From Dryomyza anilis (taxonomy: Eukaryota; Arthropoda; Insecta; Diptera; Dryomyzidae), in NCBI GenBank assembly GCA_951804985.1, contig OX638131.1:5432630-5496629 (forward strand): a stretch of 64,000 bases of DNA, read 5' to 3'. Under the pieces are notes generated by a model. It made no database searches. It was not told where the DNA came from and saw only the letters and a program-made list of their open reading frames with translations. Made by a program: the position numbers and the translations under genes. Position 1 is the stretch's first letter, and each line of letters starts with the position of its first letter. Shown piece after piece: positions 33,801 to 48,800 of this stretch.

Positions 33801-36800
33801 TCTTGTCATGCCAAAAGGGCGAATCTTTTCGTTTTTTCGCCATAACTTTTTATTGGTATAAGATAAAATAGTGATGTAAAGTCATTAATTGTTTGTTTTC
33901 AAAGCACCTATCGATCTGCATCATTAATTAAAAATATTTTGCCAAGCAATAATTTGCTATTTGTTATTTGTAGGCAAAGTCTTTGAAATTATTAAAGCAG
34001 ATCAGTAGGTGCTTTGAAAACAAACAATTAATGACTTTACATCACTATTTTATCTTACAGCAATAAAAAGTTATGGCGAAAAAACTAAAAGATTCGCCCT
34101 TTTGGCATGACAAATATATTTTTTTTAATAAATCTAGTTCGTAATTTTTCAAAATTTTAAATAATTATTACGTATACGAACATTTTTCAAATTTATTTAT
34201 TTTATATATAAAAAAAATGTAACATTTAAAATTTGTACATAAAAACTTATAACAGAAGGAGTAAATGAAATTATTCATACTAAAAACTATAAATAATTTT
34301 CGAGAAATTCCACCAAAAAAAATTCATGTTTCTATTGCGTGAAAATGCAGTTTAAAAAAAATATTCAATTCAAGATCAACTTCCGAGTTGCTCAAGAAAT
34401 CGCTGCAAACGTTGGCGTCCTGTCATGCCTCATAAAACGCCAATAAACGGAGATATAAGTCGAAGCATCGAACAATCAAAACAATAATTTATGTTGTTTT
34501 TGCCAAAGTTATACGCTTGAAAAGTTGAGCAGCATAAACATTTTAACACGTTTGCTGCAATTTATGGCAACAACATTGTCGGCAACTGCAGTTGATTAAA
34601 TGCTGCTCTTGCGAACACAAAAAACACCGAATGAAAAACATAGAAAATAATTAAATTCAGGCAACAAAGCAGAACCAAAGAAACTCCACGCCATGGCACT
34701 CGAGACACGAACGAAATTGTTATTCACACTCTTGATGAGTCACTCAGTCGGTCGGGCGGCATTAGAAGCCGTTTAATTCATTAACAGTTTTAGGTGTTAG
34801 TTGGAGTATTTCGCTAAAACTGTAGATAATAAAATGTGAGAGCAAGATGTTTCTGAGAAATGTTGCGGCAACATGTTGCTAAGAAAAGTTGCAGCAACAT
34901 GTTGCTAAGAAAAGTTGCAGCAACATGTTGCTGAAAATGTTGCCGCAACATTTTAAAAACTTATTTATGTCAAGCCTCTTTTTCACTAAATCCTTTTTTA
35001 TATTTTAAGGCCCCCTCTCCGTCGATCGCTACACCGAAGTCGAAGATGATGTTGACGCTGACGTCGACGTTGATGTTGTCGACTGCAGCGATTCGGAAAC
35101 GCATACTATGCGACATGTTGCTGCACGTGTTGCGCAACATAATGTACAGCAGCAACATCAGCGTCACCAACAATCGCAGCAGCAGCATCATCAACATAAA
35201 AATGCGCGACACAGCAACAACAGCAGCAGCAATAGTCGACAGCATCAAGGCAATCACAACAACAACAACAACAGCAACAATCACAACACCAGCACTAGCA
35301 GCACCAGCAGCAGTCGCGGCCGCGCCTCACCCCAAAGTCCTGCGCCCACGGAGGACGATCGTCTGTCGCCGGAGCCCGTCGTGCAGGTAAAACGAAAAGT
35401 TAGCGAATCTCAGCCTGTCGCCGCCTTGAACTATGCAACTAAAAATCTCTTTATCTCTCTCTTTTTATTTCTCTCTCTCTTGCTCTCACATAGGCGACTC
35501 CCAAAATTGTTGGGTCCTGCAACTGCGACGAACTGCTGCCGGTGCAGTGTCACCTCGAAACAAAGGAGTTGTGGGACAAGTTCCACGATCTGGGCACCGA
35601 GATGATCATCACGAAGACGGGCAGGTGAGTTCAGTCAAATTGGGCGGATGTATTTTTAAAATTTTTTTTTTGAATTAGAAATAAAAAAAATGTAAATCGT
35701 TCGGCAACGTAAAAACTGATGTGCGCACGCTTCCGTTTTTCGTTGGCGGCCAAGTGCTTTGATCTGCTTTGTTGGTGGCTGCAACGAATTTTTTTGTTTT
35801 AAATTTGGCGACAGCGCAAGAAGGCGCTTTGTACTTTTTATAGGGCACATTAACGAGCTTTTAATGTGAAATAATTTCATAGGTTTCGTGTGGAATAAGA
35901 TATACAGAATATAAAAACTGAATGTAAAAAGCAACAAGAAATACAAAAAAAAAATTAATTTAAAATAAAATTATGAAAAGTTAGGGGAATATGTGATATG
36001 TGGAATAAAACGACAAATTTTAACAACTTTACCAATTTCTAGTAAAAAGGATATGTTATACTAATTAAAGATTCGAACTTAATGATTTTTTAAAATTACA
36101 TAAAGGTACATTAGAATGCCCAGGAAAACCAAAAATAAAATTCGAAAAAAAAAAAAAATTAAAAAAATTTTTGTTCGAAATTAAAAAAAAAAATTAAGAA
36201 AAAAAAAATGACCGAAAAAACATTTTATTTCTAAAAAAAAGTTTTTTGAAGTATATTTTCATTAATAAAAAGTTGTAATTATAAATAAATATACCTTATG
36301 CATGTCGAGCAAGCATTATCTGAGAAATAATAAACAAGAACTACTTAAGAAATGAGAAGTATGGCAAATAATGAACGAAAAATAAACATTTCGATTTAAA
36401 TTTGGTTTGATGAACAGGATTCATCAATATGATGTACAGATTATATTGTATTTTATGCAATCATTAATATGCTGAAGCGTATTCTTCACATACACGTCGT
36501 CATATTGAACAACTCTTTTTCGGTCATTCATCAAATTGATATTGAATTCAAAACTCTGATGTTTTGTAGTTAACAATATTATGAATCGTTTTTCAATACA
36601 CACACAAAAAATTTCACCAACTACCAGCAGTCATCATATTGATGATTTCCTTCATTGAACTAAAATCGTATTTTTGAAATGTTTTTCATTTTCAATATTT
36701 TTTAAGATCAAATTTCAAACACAAATTTGTCTCCATTTACACATTTATGTATTTAAAACTCTTATACGAGTTATAATATTTAATTGCTAATTATGCGAAG

Positions 36801-39800
36801 ACTCCATTTCATCATATTAATGAATAATGTACATCATATTGATGAATTTTGCGCATCAAACCACATAAATTTAAATATCATAAATCTTATAAGAATTTGA
36901 TGTTATAAAAAATAATAAAAGTGCAAAACATTGAAAAAATACGATTTTAGTTCAATGAATGAAATCATCAATATGATGAATACGGGTAGTTGGTGAAATT
37001 TTTTTGTGTGCAATGAATCATACACACAAAAATAATTTTTTCGGAACAATTTTTTTCTTGCCCTAAAAAAATTTTTTTTTTGTTATTCTTATTTTTTAAA
37101 TAAAATTTTTACAATTTTTTTTTCGAATAATTTTATAATTTTTTTTTTTTTAGAAAAAATATTTTGAACAAATTCATCAATATGACAATACAAATTCATT
37201 GTATTCAATATTTTGTTCATATATATAATAAATGCAATCATTAATATGTCATTTAATGAACGGTGGCATCAATATGATGAATCTGGTAGTTGGTGAAAAA
37301 ATTCATAATATTTATGAATAAATTGAAGAATCTTTTTCTGTCTTTAGTGTCATCTTTAGTGTCATCAGAAAAAATAAAGAAGGTATATTTAGTTCGCACA
37401 TAAATTTTCATCATCTGTAAAATATATTTGTTATGCTTATAAAGAGAATATACTATTTTTAAATAGCTTTTGAATAAATACAGAACACACTAAAAATTAA
37501 TGCCGATGTAGTATTTTTCTATATATAAATGAAATTTTAATAAATACAGAATGTAGTAAAAATAAATGCAAATGTAGTGCTTCTTTTATATATTAATGAA
37601 ATGCAATTATATACAGAATGTAGTTAAAATAAATACATTTGTAGTAACTTTTTAACTTATTTCTGGATTGTTTAAATAAATACAAAATGTAGTTATTTTT
37701 AATACACATATAACTGTATTAATGATAACAAATACATCTGCTTTTGGACGTAAATCAAATAAATATTTTTTTCGGTGTTTTTAAAATTGAAAAAAAAAAT
37801 AAAATTTGAAAAACAAATTTCTCACGTGATGTATTTCGCTAACCTACATAAATTTGCCGCAATCAGTCAGTCGTCAGTCGTCGGCGGCACATGTTAGCGG
37901 CTCGATTACAGATTAACAACATTTCATTAGCAACTCAGCGGCTCCTTTTTTTGTTGCTGTCGCTGCTGCTGCTTTGCTGTGCATTGCAATTATAACAAAT
38001 ACAACAATATTTGTTGTACTTACTTTTTGGCGGTGTTACAGTTTTTTGTTGTTGTTATTCTTGTTATTACTGTGAAACATATGAAAACATGCAAGACGCA
38101 CATTAGCGTTTTTCTGTCATAGAAACAACGACATCAACAAAAAAAAAAACACACACAAAATAATATTTTTGCGCTGCTTAACTCTTGTCGTTAACCCTTT
38201 GTTGCGAGCGAGCGACAAAACACACAGACGAACGGAAGGACGACAGAGACACAGAGGAACGTTCATTCGTTCGTTCGTTCGCATGCAGGACATTTAAGCC
38301 ACATTAACAAATTTACTCCTTGCTGTCATAAAACAACAAAGCCGACATTAACAACAACCAAAGTAATCGAAACATAAAGCAAATAAATTGCAAAGTAAGA
38401 GCTGCCGATTGTCGCGCTAACATTGCAGTCGCATGTTGCTGTTGCAATTGTTGCTGGCACTGTAATTAGCGCCAAAGCATACCGCTAACAAACTGACAAA
38501 CGGACGGACCCAACAAACGCACGACAGACCGACTAAATGACGGACTGATGCACAAACTGACAGTTTGCCTCCTGCATTGTTTGAGGTCCTTCATACGGAT
38601 ATCCATCTCTGTCACCACTTCGTTTATTTTTGTTTTCAATTTAATATTTCAGTGTTTTTCCGGCTGCAGTTATTTGAATTAGTGGCCACATGTTGCAGCA
38701 ACATGTTGCGCAGTTAATGTGGCACGTTCTTGATTAGTATTATTTTGAGCATATACAACATTTTTACTGCATATTATGTAAATAATAAAACATATATGAT
38801 TTCTGGTATTGTATTTAGAAATAATATAACTAATTTTGAAAAAAATGTAAGCTAAATTAATATAGCTGTTTTTGCCGAAATTCGAGTTCGAAAACTTTAC
38901 AATAATTTAATAATTATAAGTCGAATTATAAAAAAATAATGTATACCAGAATCGAAAACTACCTTCGATTCTTAGCATAAATGACACCAAAAATATCCAT
39001 TTAGCAATATTATTGACCGATATAATGTCATTCGAAGTTACCTCTATAAGAAATAGTTGTGTATTTTTGAAGCATCGTAATTTTGTGAAATTTTCGAATT
39101 TCGAAAAAAAAAATCAGTCAATACATATGACTTATATATTATCTTTCTAATGCCGTTATCCGTTTTTCGATATCTCATATCATAATCTGAAGTATTCAGC
39201 ATCGACATATTTTAATGAATGAAATCAGCCATATGATAAATATGGAGGTTGGTGAAAAATAATATTTATGAATAATTTTTATGAATAAAGTCAAATTGAT
39301 GATTTTTTTTCTGTGTTTCTGTTTTAAGTTATATTAATCAACCTTTGTACATTTTTAATGATTTTTTCACTTTTCAAGTCCCCCTATTTCGGAAGTCATA
39401 AAAGCTATATCTCCACAATTTTAAGTTTTGCTTAGTTTAGCAAAGTACAACCAAGACTGTATTAATCCCGAGGTCATGGGGGATATCCGTATATATTTTT
39501 ATTCATAGGGAAAATCGAATGTTCATCTAATGGATGTAATTATCATCAATAATTGAATTATATAGGTGACATTTAATTCAATTCAATTTGAAGTCACAAA
39601 GATGAATATTTCACTTCATTTCATTGATTTACAGAAATCATTGTGCTCAAAGCAAGTCTCACTGAAAAAAAGCCCCACATATTGCCGATGCACAAGCCAC
39701 TCTTTTACCGAATGACCCCAACCATAATGCGAATTCAGCACGTGGAACGTAAGCCACACAAATTGCTTTGCATCTGAAATATCACAGGTGAGGGTCGTAC

Positions 39801-42800
39801 AGTTCAGAATCATGTGAGAATCAAACAATTTTGTCGAATAATTTTTTTGATGAACTCTTTTGGAAATGTGCCGACATCTATTAAGGCTCTATTTTATTCA
39901 ATTATATTTAAAAAGGGACTGTTGCTTTAAAAATAAACTCGGGTTTGAGAAGTAAAATTGTAACAAAATTATGTATTATATAAAGTACTGTTTTAAAAAC
40001 AGTTTTTGTCTGTTCTGTCAACACAATGTTAACAGTTTATAAAATTTCTAAAACTTGATTCTTCTGTCATATTTTTTTCTTAATGAGGCCTGTGTCATGT
40101 GGCGAATATATTTTGATATTTTGATTTGACACACTCTATACCTGAGTTAGGGAACCGAATTGCGGTCGTTCGTTGGTTCGAACACAGATATATAAAATAT
40201 CACGTGGTTTGCCGCGCATCCGTACATTTGTCACGCTGCAAGTGACGAAAAGTCGCAACAATGAAGGAGTTGCTAAATGTTGCTGTTGACAGCGCTCAGA
40301 ACAGAGCCAGTCTAGCCTTTGTTTGGTCAACATAACATTTGGTCAACGCAGTCAAACCACATGAAGAGTGCGTTTCCCAGAAAACCAAGAACATAGCAGA
40401 AAATATTTTTTGTTTTATATTTTAATAGACTACGACGCAAAGTAGCCGAACGGCAGCGGTAGCGCGAAAAATTGCAATTATCATGGTACGCAGGATGGCG
40501 AATCGGTCGACATCAATATTTTGGCTAGACAAAACAAAATGTTTTTATTGTTTAAACATACAAACGAATCTTTATTTTTTTAATTTTTACACAAAATTGA
40601 ATTTTTTCGAAAAATTCAATTTTTCAATAAAAATTCAATTTTTTACTATAAATTCAATTTTTCACTGAAAATTCAATTTTTTACTAAAAATTCAATTTTT
40701 CACTAAAAATTTAATTTTTTACTAAAAATTCAATTTTTTCACTAAAAATTAAAATGTTCACTAAAAATTAAATTTTTCATTAAAAATTCAAATTTTCACT
40801 AATAATTAATTTTTTCACTAAAAATTCAATTTTTCACTAAAAATTCAATTTTTCAATAAAAATTCAATTTTTCATTAAAAATTCAAATTTTCACTAAAAA
40901 TTATTTTTTTCAATTTTTCTTTAAAAATTATTTTTTTCCATTTTTCTCTAAAAATTAATTTTATTTTTCACTAAAAAATTAAATTTTTTACTAAAAAAAT
41001 CAATTTTTCACTAAAAATTCAAATTTTCACTAAAAATTAATTTTTCACTAAAAATTCAATTTTCAATTTTTCACTAAAATTAAATTTTTCGATAAAAATT
41101 CAATTTTTTCACTAAAAATTCAATTTTTCATTAAAAATTCAATTTTCACTAAAAATTAAAATTTTCACTAAAAATTCAATTTTTCACTAAAAATTAATTT
41201 TTCCACTAAAAATTAAAATTTTCACTTAAAATTCAATTTTTCACTAAAAATTAATTTTTCCACTAAAAATTCAAATTTTCACTAAAAATTCAAATTTTCA
41301 CTAAAAATTCAAATTTTCACTAAAAATTCAAATTTTCACTAAAAATTCAATTTTTCACTAAAAATTCAATTTTTCATTAAAAATTCAAATTTTCACTAAA
41401 ATTAATTTTTTCACTAAAAATTCAATTTTCACTAAAATACAAATTTTCACTTCAAATTCAATTTTTCACAAAAATTAATTTTACACTAAAAATTCAAATT
41501 TTCAATAAAAATTCAATTTTTCACTAAAAATTCAATTTTTCACTAAAATTATTTTTTTCACTAAAAATTCAATTTTTCACTAATAATTAATTTTTTCACT
41601 AAAAATTCAATTTTTCACTAATAATTCAATTTTTCACTAAAAACTCAAATTTTCACTAAAAATTCAATTTTTCACTAAAAATTCAATTTTTCACTAAAAA
41701 TTCAATTTTTCACTAAAAATTCAATTTTTCACTAAAAATTCAAATTTTCACTAAAAATTCAAATTTTCACTAAAAATTCAATTTTTCACTAAAAATTCAA
41801 TTTTTCACTAAAAATTCAATTTTTCACTAAAAATTCAATTTTTCACTAATTCAATTTTTCACTAAAAATTTAATTTTTCACAAATACTCAATTTTTCACT
41901 AAATATTAAATTTCCACTAAAAATTAAATTTTTCACTAAAAATTCAATTTTTCACTAAAAATTCAATTTTTCACTAAAAATTCAATTTTTCACTAAAAAT
42001 TCAATTTTTCACTAAAAATTAAATTTTTCACTAAAAATTAAATTTTTCACTAAAAATTAAATTTTTCACTAAAAATTAAATTTATCACTAAAAATTAAAT
42101 TTTTCACTAAAAATTAAATTTTTCACTAAAAATTAAATTTTTCACTAAAAATTAAATTTTTCACTAAAAATTAAATTTTTCACTAAAAATTCAAATTTTC
42201 ACTAAAAATTAAATTTTTCACTATAAATTAAATTTTTACTAAAAATTTAATTTTTCACTAAAAAATTTAATTTTTCACTAAAAATTCAATTTTACACTAA
42301 AAATTCAATTTTTCACTAAAAATTCAATTTTTCACTAAAAATTCCATTTTTTACTAAAAATTAAATTTTTTACAATAAATTAAATTTTTCACTAAACATG
42401 CACTTTTGCATTCAAAATTAAATTTTTCACTAAAATTCCAATTTTGAACTAAAAATTCATTTTTAAATTAAAATTAAATTATTCACTAAAATTAAATTTT
42501 TCACTATTAAAACATTTCTTCACTAAAAATAATATTTTCACTATAAATTCAAATTTTTACTTAAATTTAATTTTTTCACTGAAATGCATTTTTTATGATT
42601 TCATGTTTTCTAATAAAAAAAAATCTTTTTAAATTACATCAAAAACTATCAAGAAACCAGTGGGGTTGTTAAAGCATCTTCGAAACTTCGCGCCCACCCA
42701 AAACTCGTTCGCGCAGCTCGTAAAATGTAAATGGCGACGACTGTATTTGATTTACGAGTTTCCGTTGATATCGTTGCGCGACCATCGACCGACCATTGCG

Positions 42801-45800
42801 GCATCGCGAATGTGTGAGGTGAGGCCCAACGACTAGTGTGAGTCGACAAATTTATTCAAATGATGTGGGGTCCAACTCTGGAAGGCGCCCCATTATAATT
42901 TGAACTCTTTGCGTAGTTTTGGCTACTTTGATCGTTGCTGTTTTAATGCAGCAGCTTAAGCCAAAGTTGCTAACGTGTTAACATTATTTGCCACTGAACC
43001 TGAGTACCACAATCCGCTTGATTTCTGTATGAATTTTAATTTGTAGACATTTGCCAGAGCAAGAACCAAAAGCACACTCGCAACATTTTGAGTTATGCGT
43101 TTGTTCACGAAATGTTGCCAACAACACGAAGTTGCGTGAAAAAGCCTCAAGTTCATTAGCAAAACGTGTCTCAGACGAAGAGCGCGATAAGAACAGCCGT
43201 TTTTTTATTTTTTAATTTTTTAGTAGTTGCATTGTTCGTCAGTTGTTAGTATTTGTGATATGTTGCTGCTGCTAATTGCCGGTAACAATGCTGCTAATTG
43301 CAACATGCAATCGAGAGTATCAAAGAAAAAAAAAACTGAAAATGTGACACAAATTCGTCCGGATACCGTCGGTGACAGCCGTGAATTATGAGGCATATTT
43401 TGTGTGTTGTTGTTCAGGACACACCTCATAAAACAAGGACACTTGAAGAAAACTCATCTTTTTTTATAGATTTTTCGCTTAAATGTTGCAGCAACATTTA
43501 GGACACATATCTCAAATAAGCCGCATTTAGTAACCGATCACCTTAGACTATAAAATGTGTCACTAATTAGCATTAGCGCGTTGCCACCTTTTTCTAGAAA
43601 TAACTTCAAACAATCGGGCAACAACATATTTAAGTGCATTATCACAACTTAATTAATATTTTATTTCTTTTTTTACTTTTTTGTTGGTGAATTCATTAAA
43701 AACTTGCAGCTGAAATGGTATTAAATAATAGACATTTATGGCAACAACGGGGGGAACACGGGCATTTTACCCAAAATTGTTGGCAACAAAAGAAACAAGC
43801 AAAAGAAACAAGTTAATCCCTCAAAAATTACAAGAAGAACCACAGACAGGCGGTCACTTCGACGACGATGACGACAACAGCGACACGCAATAAAAATGTT
43901 TGTTGACCGTCGAAAACTGATGGAAACACGAATTAAGGATAATAAAACGAACGCAGTCGGCAGCTGAGTGCAGTGCCGCATTTTCAAAAAGGGGCTACAA
44001 CTTGTATATTTAATATATATATTGTAGGTCACGGGAACTTGGGTATAACACAAAAAGTTTGATCTGTAATAAATATTTTTAAATGTGGTATAAAACAAGA
44101 AAACTATTCTAATATATGCAATTGAAAAATTTTCTTTATATTACATATGAAATATTATTTGGAAAGTAAACTTTTCTGATTCTTTCAGTTAAAATCCTTT
44201 TACAAATACGTCTAGAAATTCAAAATGTAAAAAATTTTCGATCAACCATTTACATTTTCAACATTAAAGTAATAAATTTGGTAAAAATTTAATTTTAGTT
44301 AAACTGTGAAAATTTGAAAAATTTTCGTGGACCTTGTGTTTGACAAAGTAATTTTTAAATTGGATACCGACAAAAGACAAACAATACTAAAAAGAGAGTT
44401 TGAGTTTTCATTAATTCAACTAAACCCGAATTAACTAATTTTTATAGCAGATATTGTCACTGCCAAAGGGGCGAATGTGCATTGTTAAAAATTTTGGGAA
44501 ATCAAATTTTGAAGTGCTTTAAAATTTGTAAATTTTATTTTTTTTTTCAATTTTTTCTGTTATTTTGGTTTAATCATTAGTTATTATAACGTATAAAAAA
44601 AATTTTTGGATTTGGATAACTTACTGCATAATAAATATGGACTTTCTGAGGCAATATCCTGACCAAAGAGCTAATATTTGTGTTTTTTATGCTATAACTT
44701 TTATGAGCGCAAGATAAAATAGTAATGTAAAAGCATTAATTGTTTGTTTTTAAAGCAACTATTGATTGGCATCATTATTTAAAAATAATAATCCAAATAT
44801 TAATTTGTCATTTCTTATTTGCCAGAAAAATGTTTGGCAAAATATTTTTAAATAATGATGCCAATCGATAGGTGCTTTAAAAACAAACAATTAATACCTG
44901 CACATAACTATTTTTTCTTGGACCAATAAAGAGTTATAGCAAAAAAACGAAGAAATTGGAAAATTTGAAAATCTTGTCATGCCAAAAGGGCGAATCGTTT
45001 CGTTTTTTTGCTATAACTCTTTATTAGTGCAAGATAAAATAGTGATTTAAAGACATTAATTGTTTGATTATATAGCACCTATCGATTGGCATCGTTTTGC
45101 AAAACGTTTTTCTTGCAAATGATAAAAATTCGAAAAAAAAATATTTTAAAATGATCACGATTTACACCACTATTTTATCTTATACAATGTCAAAATATAA
45201 TGTCAAAATTTACACATTAGCCTCTTTGGCATAATAGTGACGAATGTAAAAAAGTTGTTTAAAATTTTAATTTTAGCAATATTTGATTTTTGATCCATTA
45301 AAACTTTTATAATAAAGAACCAGAATACAATTTCGAGTTTCGTAAAACACTGAAATGGTACATACCTCGTACCCGTGTAAAATACTGAAAAGTTACAATA
45401 AAAATACCAATAGAAAATACCAGCAGTTTCAACTATAAATTATGAAATTTATTCAACTTTTAGTAAAATTTGATTTTTGTTCAAAAACTTTATAACCTTC
45501 CAATTATTTTTTTTTTTCATAAAACTGAAATCCAAAACTCAATCGCATGTTCAATTCCAAAATGATACAGGTTACAAAATTTTGCTAAAAAGCACCATCT
45601 ACGTCACTGTCTCGTGGTTGTCTGCTCCAACTTAAAACAGCAAAATTATGACAAAATTATTAAACTAATAAACAAAAAACAAAAAAAAACGACCACGGTA
45701 TATGATAAGATCACGTGTGAAGTTGGCTCCGTCCAGATCCGAACGGTGGTTGACCGAACGGATCGGTTTTAGTTCGACGCTGCGTGTCTGCTTATCACGG

Positions 45801-48800
45801 TTGCACCGTAGAAAGCCTGCTTTTGTTATGCAGAAATAATTAATAAATTTATATTTCTTGGTTGCTGTGTGTGTGTACAGTCCGCAACGCATTCTACAGG
45901 CGTTGAATGCGACAAAAGTGTTCTTTCTGTGCGAAGACTTGACGTCGAACGACGTTGTCATAAAAATTTGCATTTTTATGTTTATGGCAATGGCAATGCC
46001 AGGCAGTGAGTACACTTAATGGGTGCGGAAATGCGAAAGGTGTCGGATAATGGGCTTCAAAGTGAGCGAACGACGAACGACAGCAGCAAGTGGAGAAAGT
46101 TTTTGTTGTTTCTTTGAGGTTTTGGAAATAAAACAAAATTTATTTTATGTGTAAATTAAAAAAAATATATAAAATATTTTTTTATATATTTTGAGTGATT
46201 TTTTATGAGCGCTAATTAGCAACTTTAGTGAACTGAATAAAATTAGTGATGTGATTGTGATAAATTAACAAATATGTAATATATTTTTTTTTCTTTTGGT
46301 GTACGGAATTTTTGTAGAAATATTCAACTAATATTCCTATTCTTGCACGAGTCACAAATTTAACTCGGTCACAACTCGGTCACAATAGTGCAATTTCGTA
46401 TTCTGTTCATTTTTGCTTTCTATATAAATTCCATAAATTCCGTTTCTATCCAAATCAATTCTACATATTCCATCTGCCATACGATTCATATTCTTTTTAA
46501 AGAATTCTTAAATTCTATGAATATTTCATTAATTTTATGAATTATTTGTAAATAAATTAAATTTGATAGTTTTGGGATTTTAATAAAAAAATAAATCTCT
46601 AGATTTCATTTTATGAATATTCGTTCATCATATTGATGAAATGTAGTCGTTCATCATATTGATGAAATTATAATTTTCTGTGTAACATTTTAAATAAAAC
46701 CTTGGTTTTTATTATTTTATGAATTTTATCATGCAAAATCGTGCATTAGTTTTTTGATATTTAAATGTTTTGCGCAGTCGTTCATCAATATGATGAATTT
46801 ATAATTTTATGTGTAGAAAACTTGCAACAAATAATTTTTTTTGCACGTTAATAATTTCTGCATGAACAGTCGTTCATTATTTTGATGAAATTTATATTTT
46901 CTGCGTACGAGTACAGTAAAGTCGTTCATCATAATTATGAAATATTAATTTACAAGCACTATTTTATGAAATTCTTTATAAAAAATCGATTATTATTTTG
47001 ATAAAATTTAATTTCCAGCAAATGAACTTACCACAAACCCTAGGTTTCTAATTTTGTGAATGTCTGCATGAGATGTCGTTCATCATTTCGATGAAATTTT
47101 AATTATTTTTGTAGGAATACTCAATAGACGTTCATTATATTGAACAACATTTTATTTTCTGTGTCGGAACTAAACAAACGATGGATATTTGCATTTTATT
47201 AATATCTTCATTAAAAATCGTTCATTATTTTGATGAAATTTAAATTTTCTGCGTACAAGTACAGTACAGTCGTTCATCATAATGATGAAATTATAATTTA
47301 CAAGCTCTATTTTATGAAACTCTTTATAAAAAATCGATTGTTATTTTGATGAAATTTAATTTTCAGCAAAGGAACTTACAACAAACCCTAGTTTTCCCAT
47401 TTTATGAATGTCTGCATGAGATGTCGTTCATCATTTCGATGAAATTTTAATTAGTTTTGTAGGAATACTCAATAGACGTTAATTATATTGAACAACATTT
47501 TGTTTTCTGTGTCGGAACTGATAACATACCATGGATTTTTGCATTTTAATATCTTCATAAGTAATACATCTTTATTTTGGTGAAATTTCTTCATGAAAAA
47601 TCATTCATCATTTTGATGAAATTTTAACTTTCTCTGTAGTAATGCAGAACAGTCTTTCAACATATTGACAATTGAATAACTTTCTGTATATGAACTTGAA
47701 ATCAACTCTGGGTTTGAGCATTTTATACATTTTTTCATGAGTAGTCGTACATCATTTTAATGAAATTTTAATGTACTTTTTTTGAAATAAAGAACAGTCG
47801 ACTAGTAATATTACTGAACATTTTATTTACTGTGTTGAAACTGATAACGAAACCTGGTTTTTACAAATTTACGAATTTATTTTTGAACAGTTTTTCATCC
47901 CTTATTTTCAACAAAACGTGTTTTTTAGCATTTTATGAATTTCTTCATGAACAGTAATTCATCATTTTAATGAAATTTAAATTGTCTGTGTTTCTGTGTT
48001 CATCATATTGACAAAATTATAACTTGCTGTGTATGAAGTTTAAACTAACTCTGGATTTCAGGATTTTATGAATTTCTTCATTAGTATTCGTTCATCATTT
48101 TGATGAAAGTTTAATTAGCTTTGAAGAAATAAAGTACAGTCGTTTATTATATTACAGAACATTTCATTTTCTACGTCGAAATTAATAACATACTCCGGCT
48201 TTTACCATTTTAAAATTTTATTTTTGAATATTCGTTCATCACTTTGATGAAATATGCCAAATTAATGAAATTAAAATTTTCTATGTTGTATGTCACATTT
48301 AACATGTCAGTCACATTTAACATGGCCAAAATCTGGAACATAAAAAAAGGAAGCACTAATAGGACAAAGCACTAGAACGCGTTGGTTCGGCGCGCCGGAG
48401 CACACAGTGGGTGTAAATTAGCAATTTGAAACTTAGTACTACATAAAACAGCGGGTGTGACCAAAAACAGCCAATGAAAAGACTGTAGAAAAAAACAGGC
48501 TAGTTATACTGAAAAAAATTAGCACTAATAATTACAATGATAAATTTAAATTTGAATACGTTTGTAGTTAATACCAAAGTAAAAGTATTTGAAATAGTTA
48601 AAGTAAAGATTAAATTTAAATAATATTTATTTGTTAAAAATTTAAATGCAGTTATTGTTTTTTAAAGCATTTGAAGAGTGGAGTAGAAAAACGTCAAAAT
48701 TAATACTAAAAACTAGACAAAATAAAATTAAATACGTTTGTAGTCAATTCAAAAATACAAAAATGTTAATTTTTAATAATACTTAATAATATATTTAAAA

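Larger units (their letters stand above)
21873..35009 (+). other. T-box intron 1 (13.1 kb) hosting genes B, C and D
   Basis: Runs from the GTGAGT donor to the TATTTTAAG acceptor. It contains three antisense secreted-protein genes, several transposons and satellite fragments, described separately. The stretch 21880-23514 shows no gene. It includes a cluster of TCGATATCG/GATATCG motifs around 22960-23230 of unknown meaning. Confidence 0.85.

Noticed and set aside
34970..35284. Antisense 104-codon frame opposite T-box exon 2
   Set aside because: Shadow of CAG/AAC repeats on the other strand (poly Val/Leu/Ala); no independent support.
40590..42600. CRISPR-like array of short direct repeats
   Set aside because: Units abut with no unique spacers, the host is a eukaryote, and the pattern is a simple satellite.
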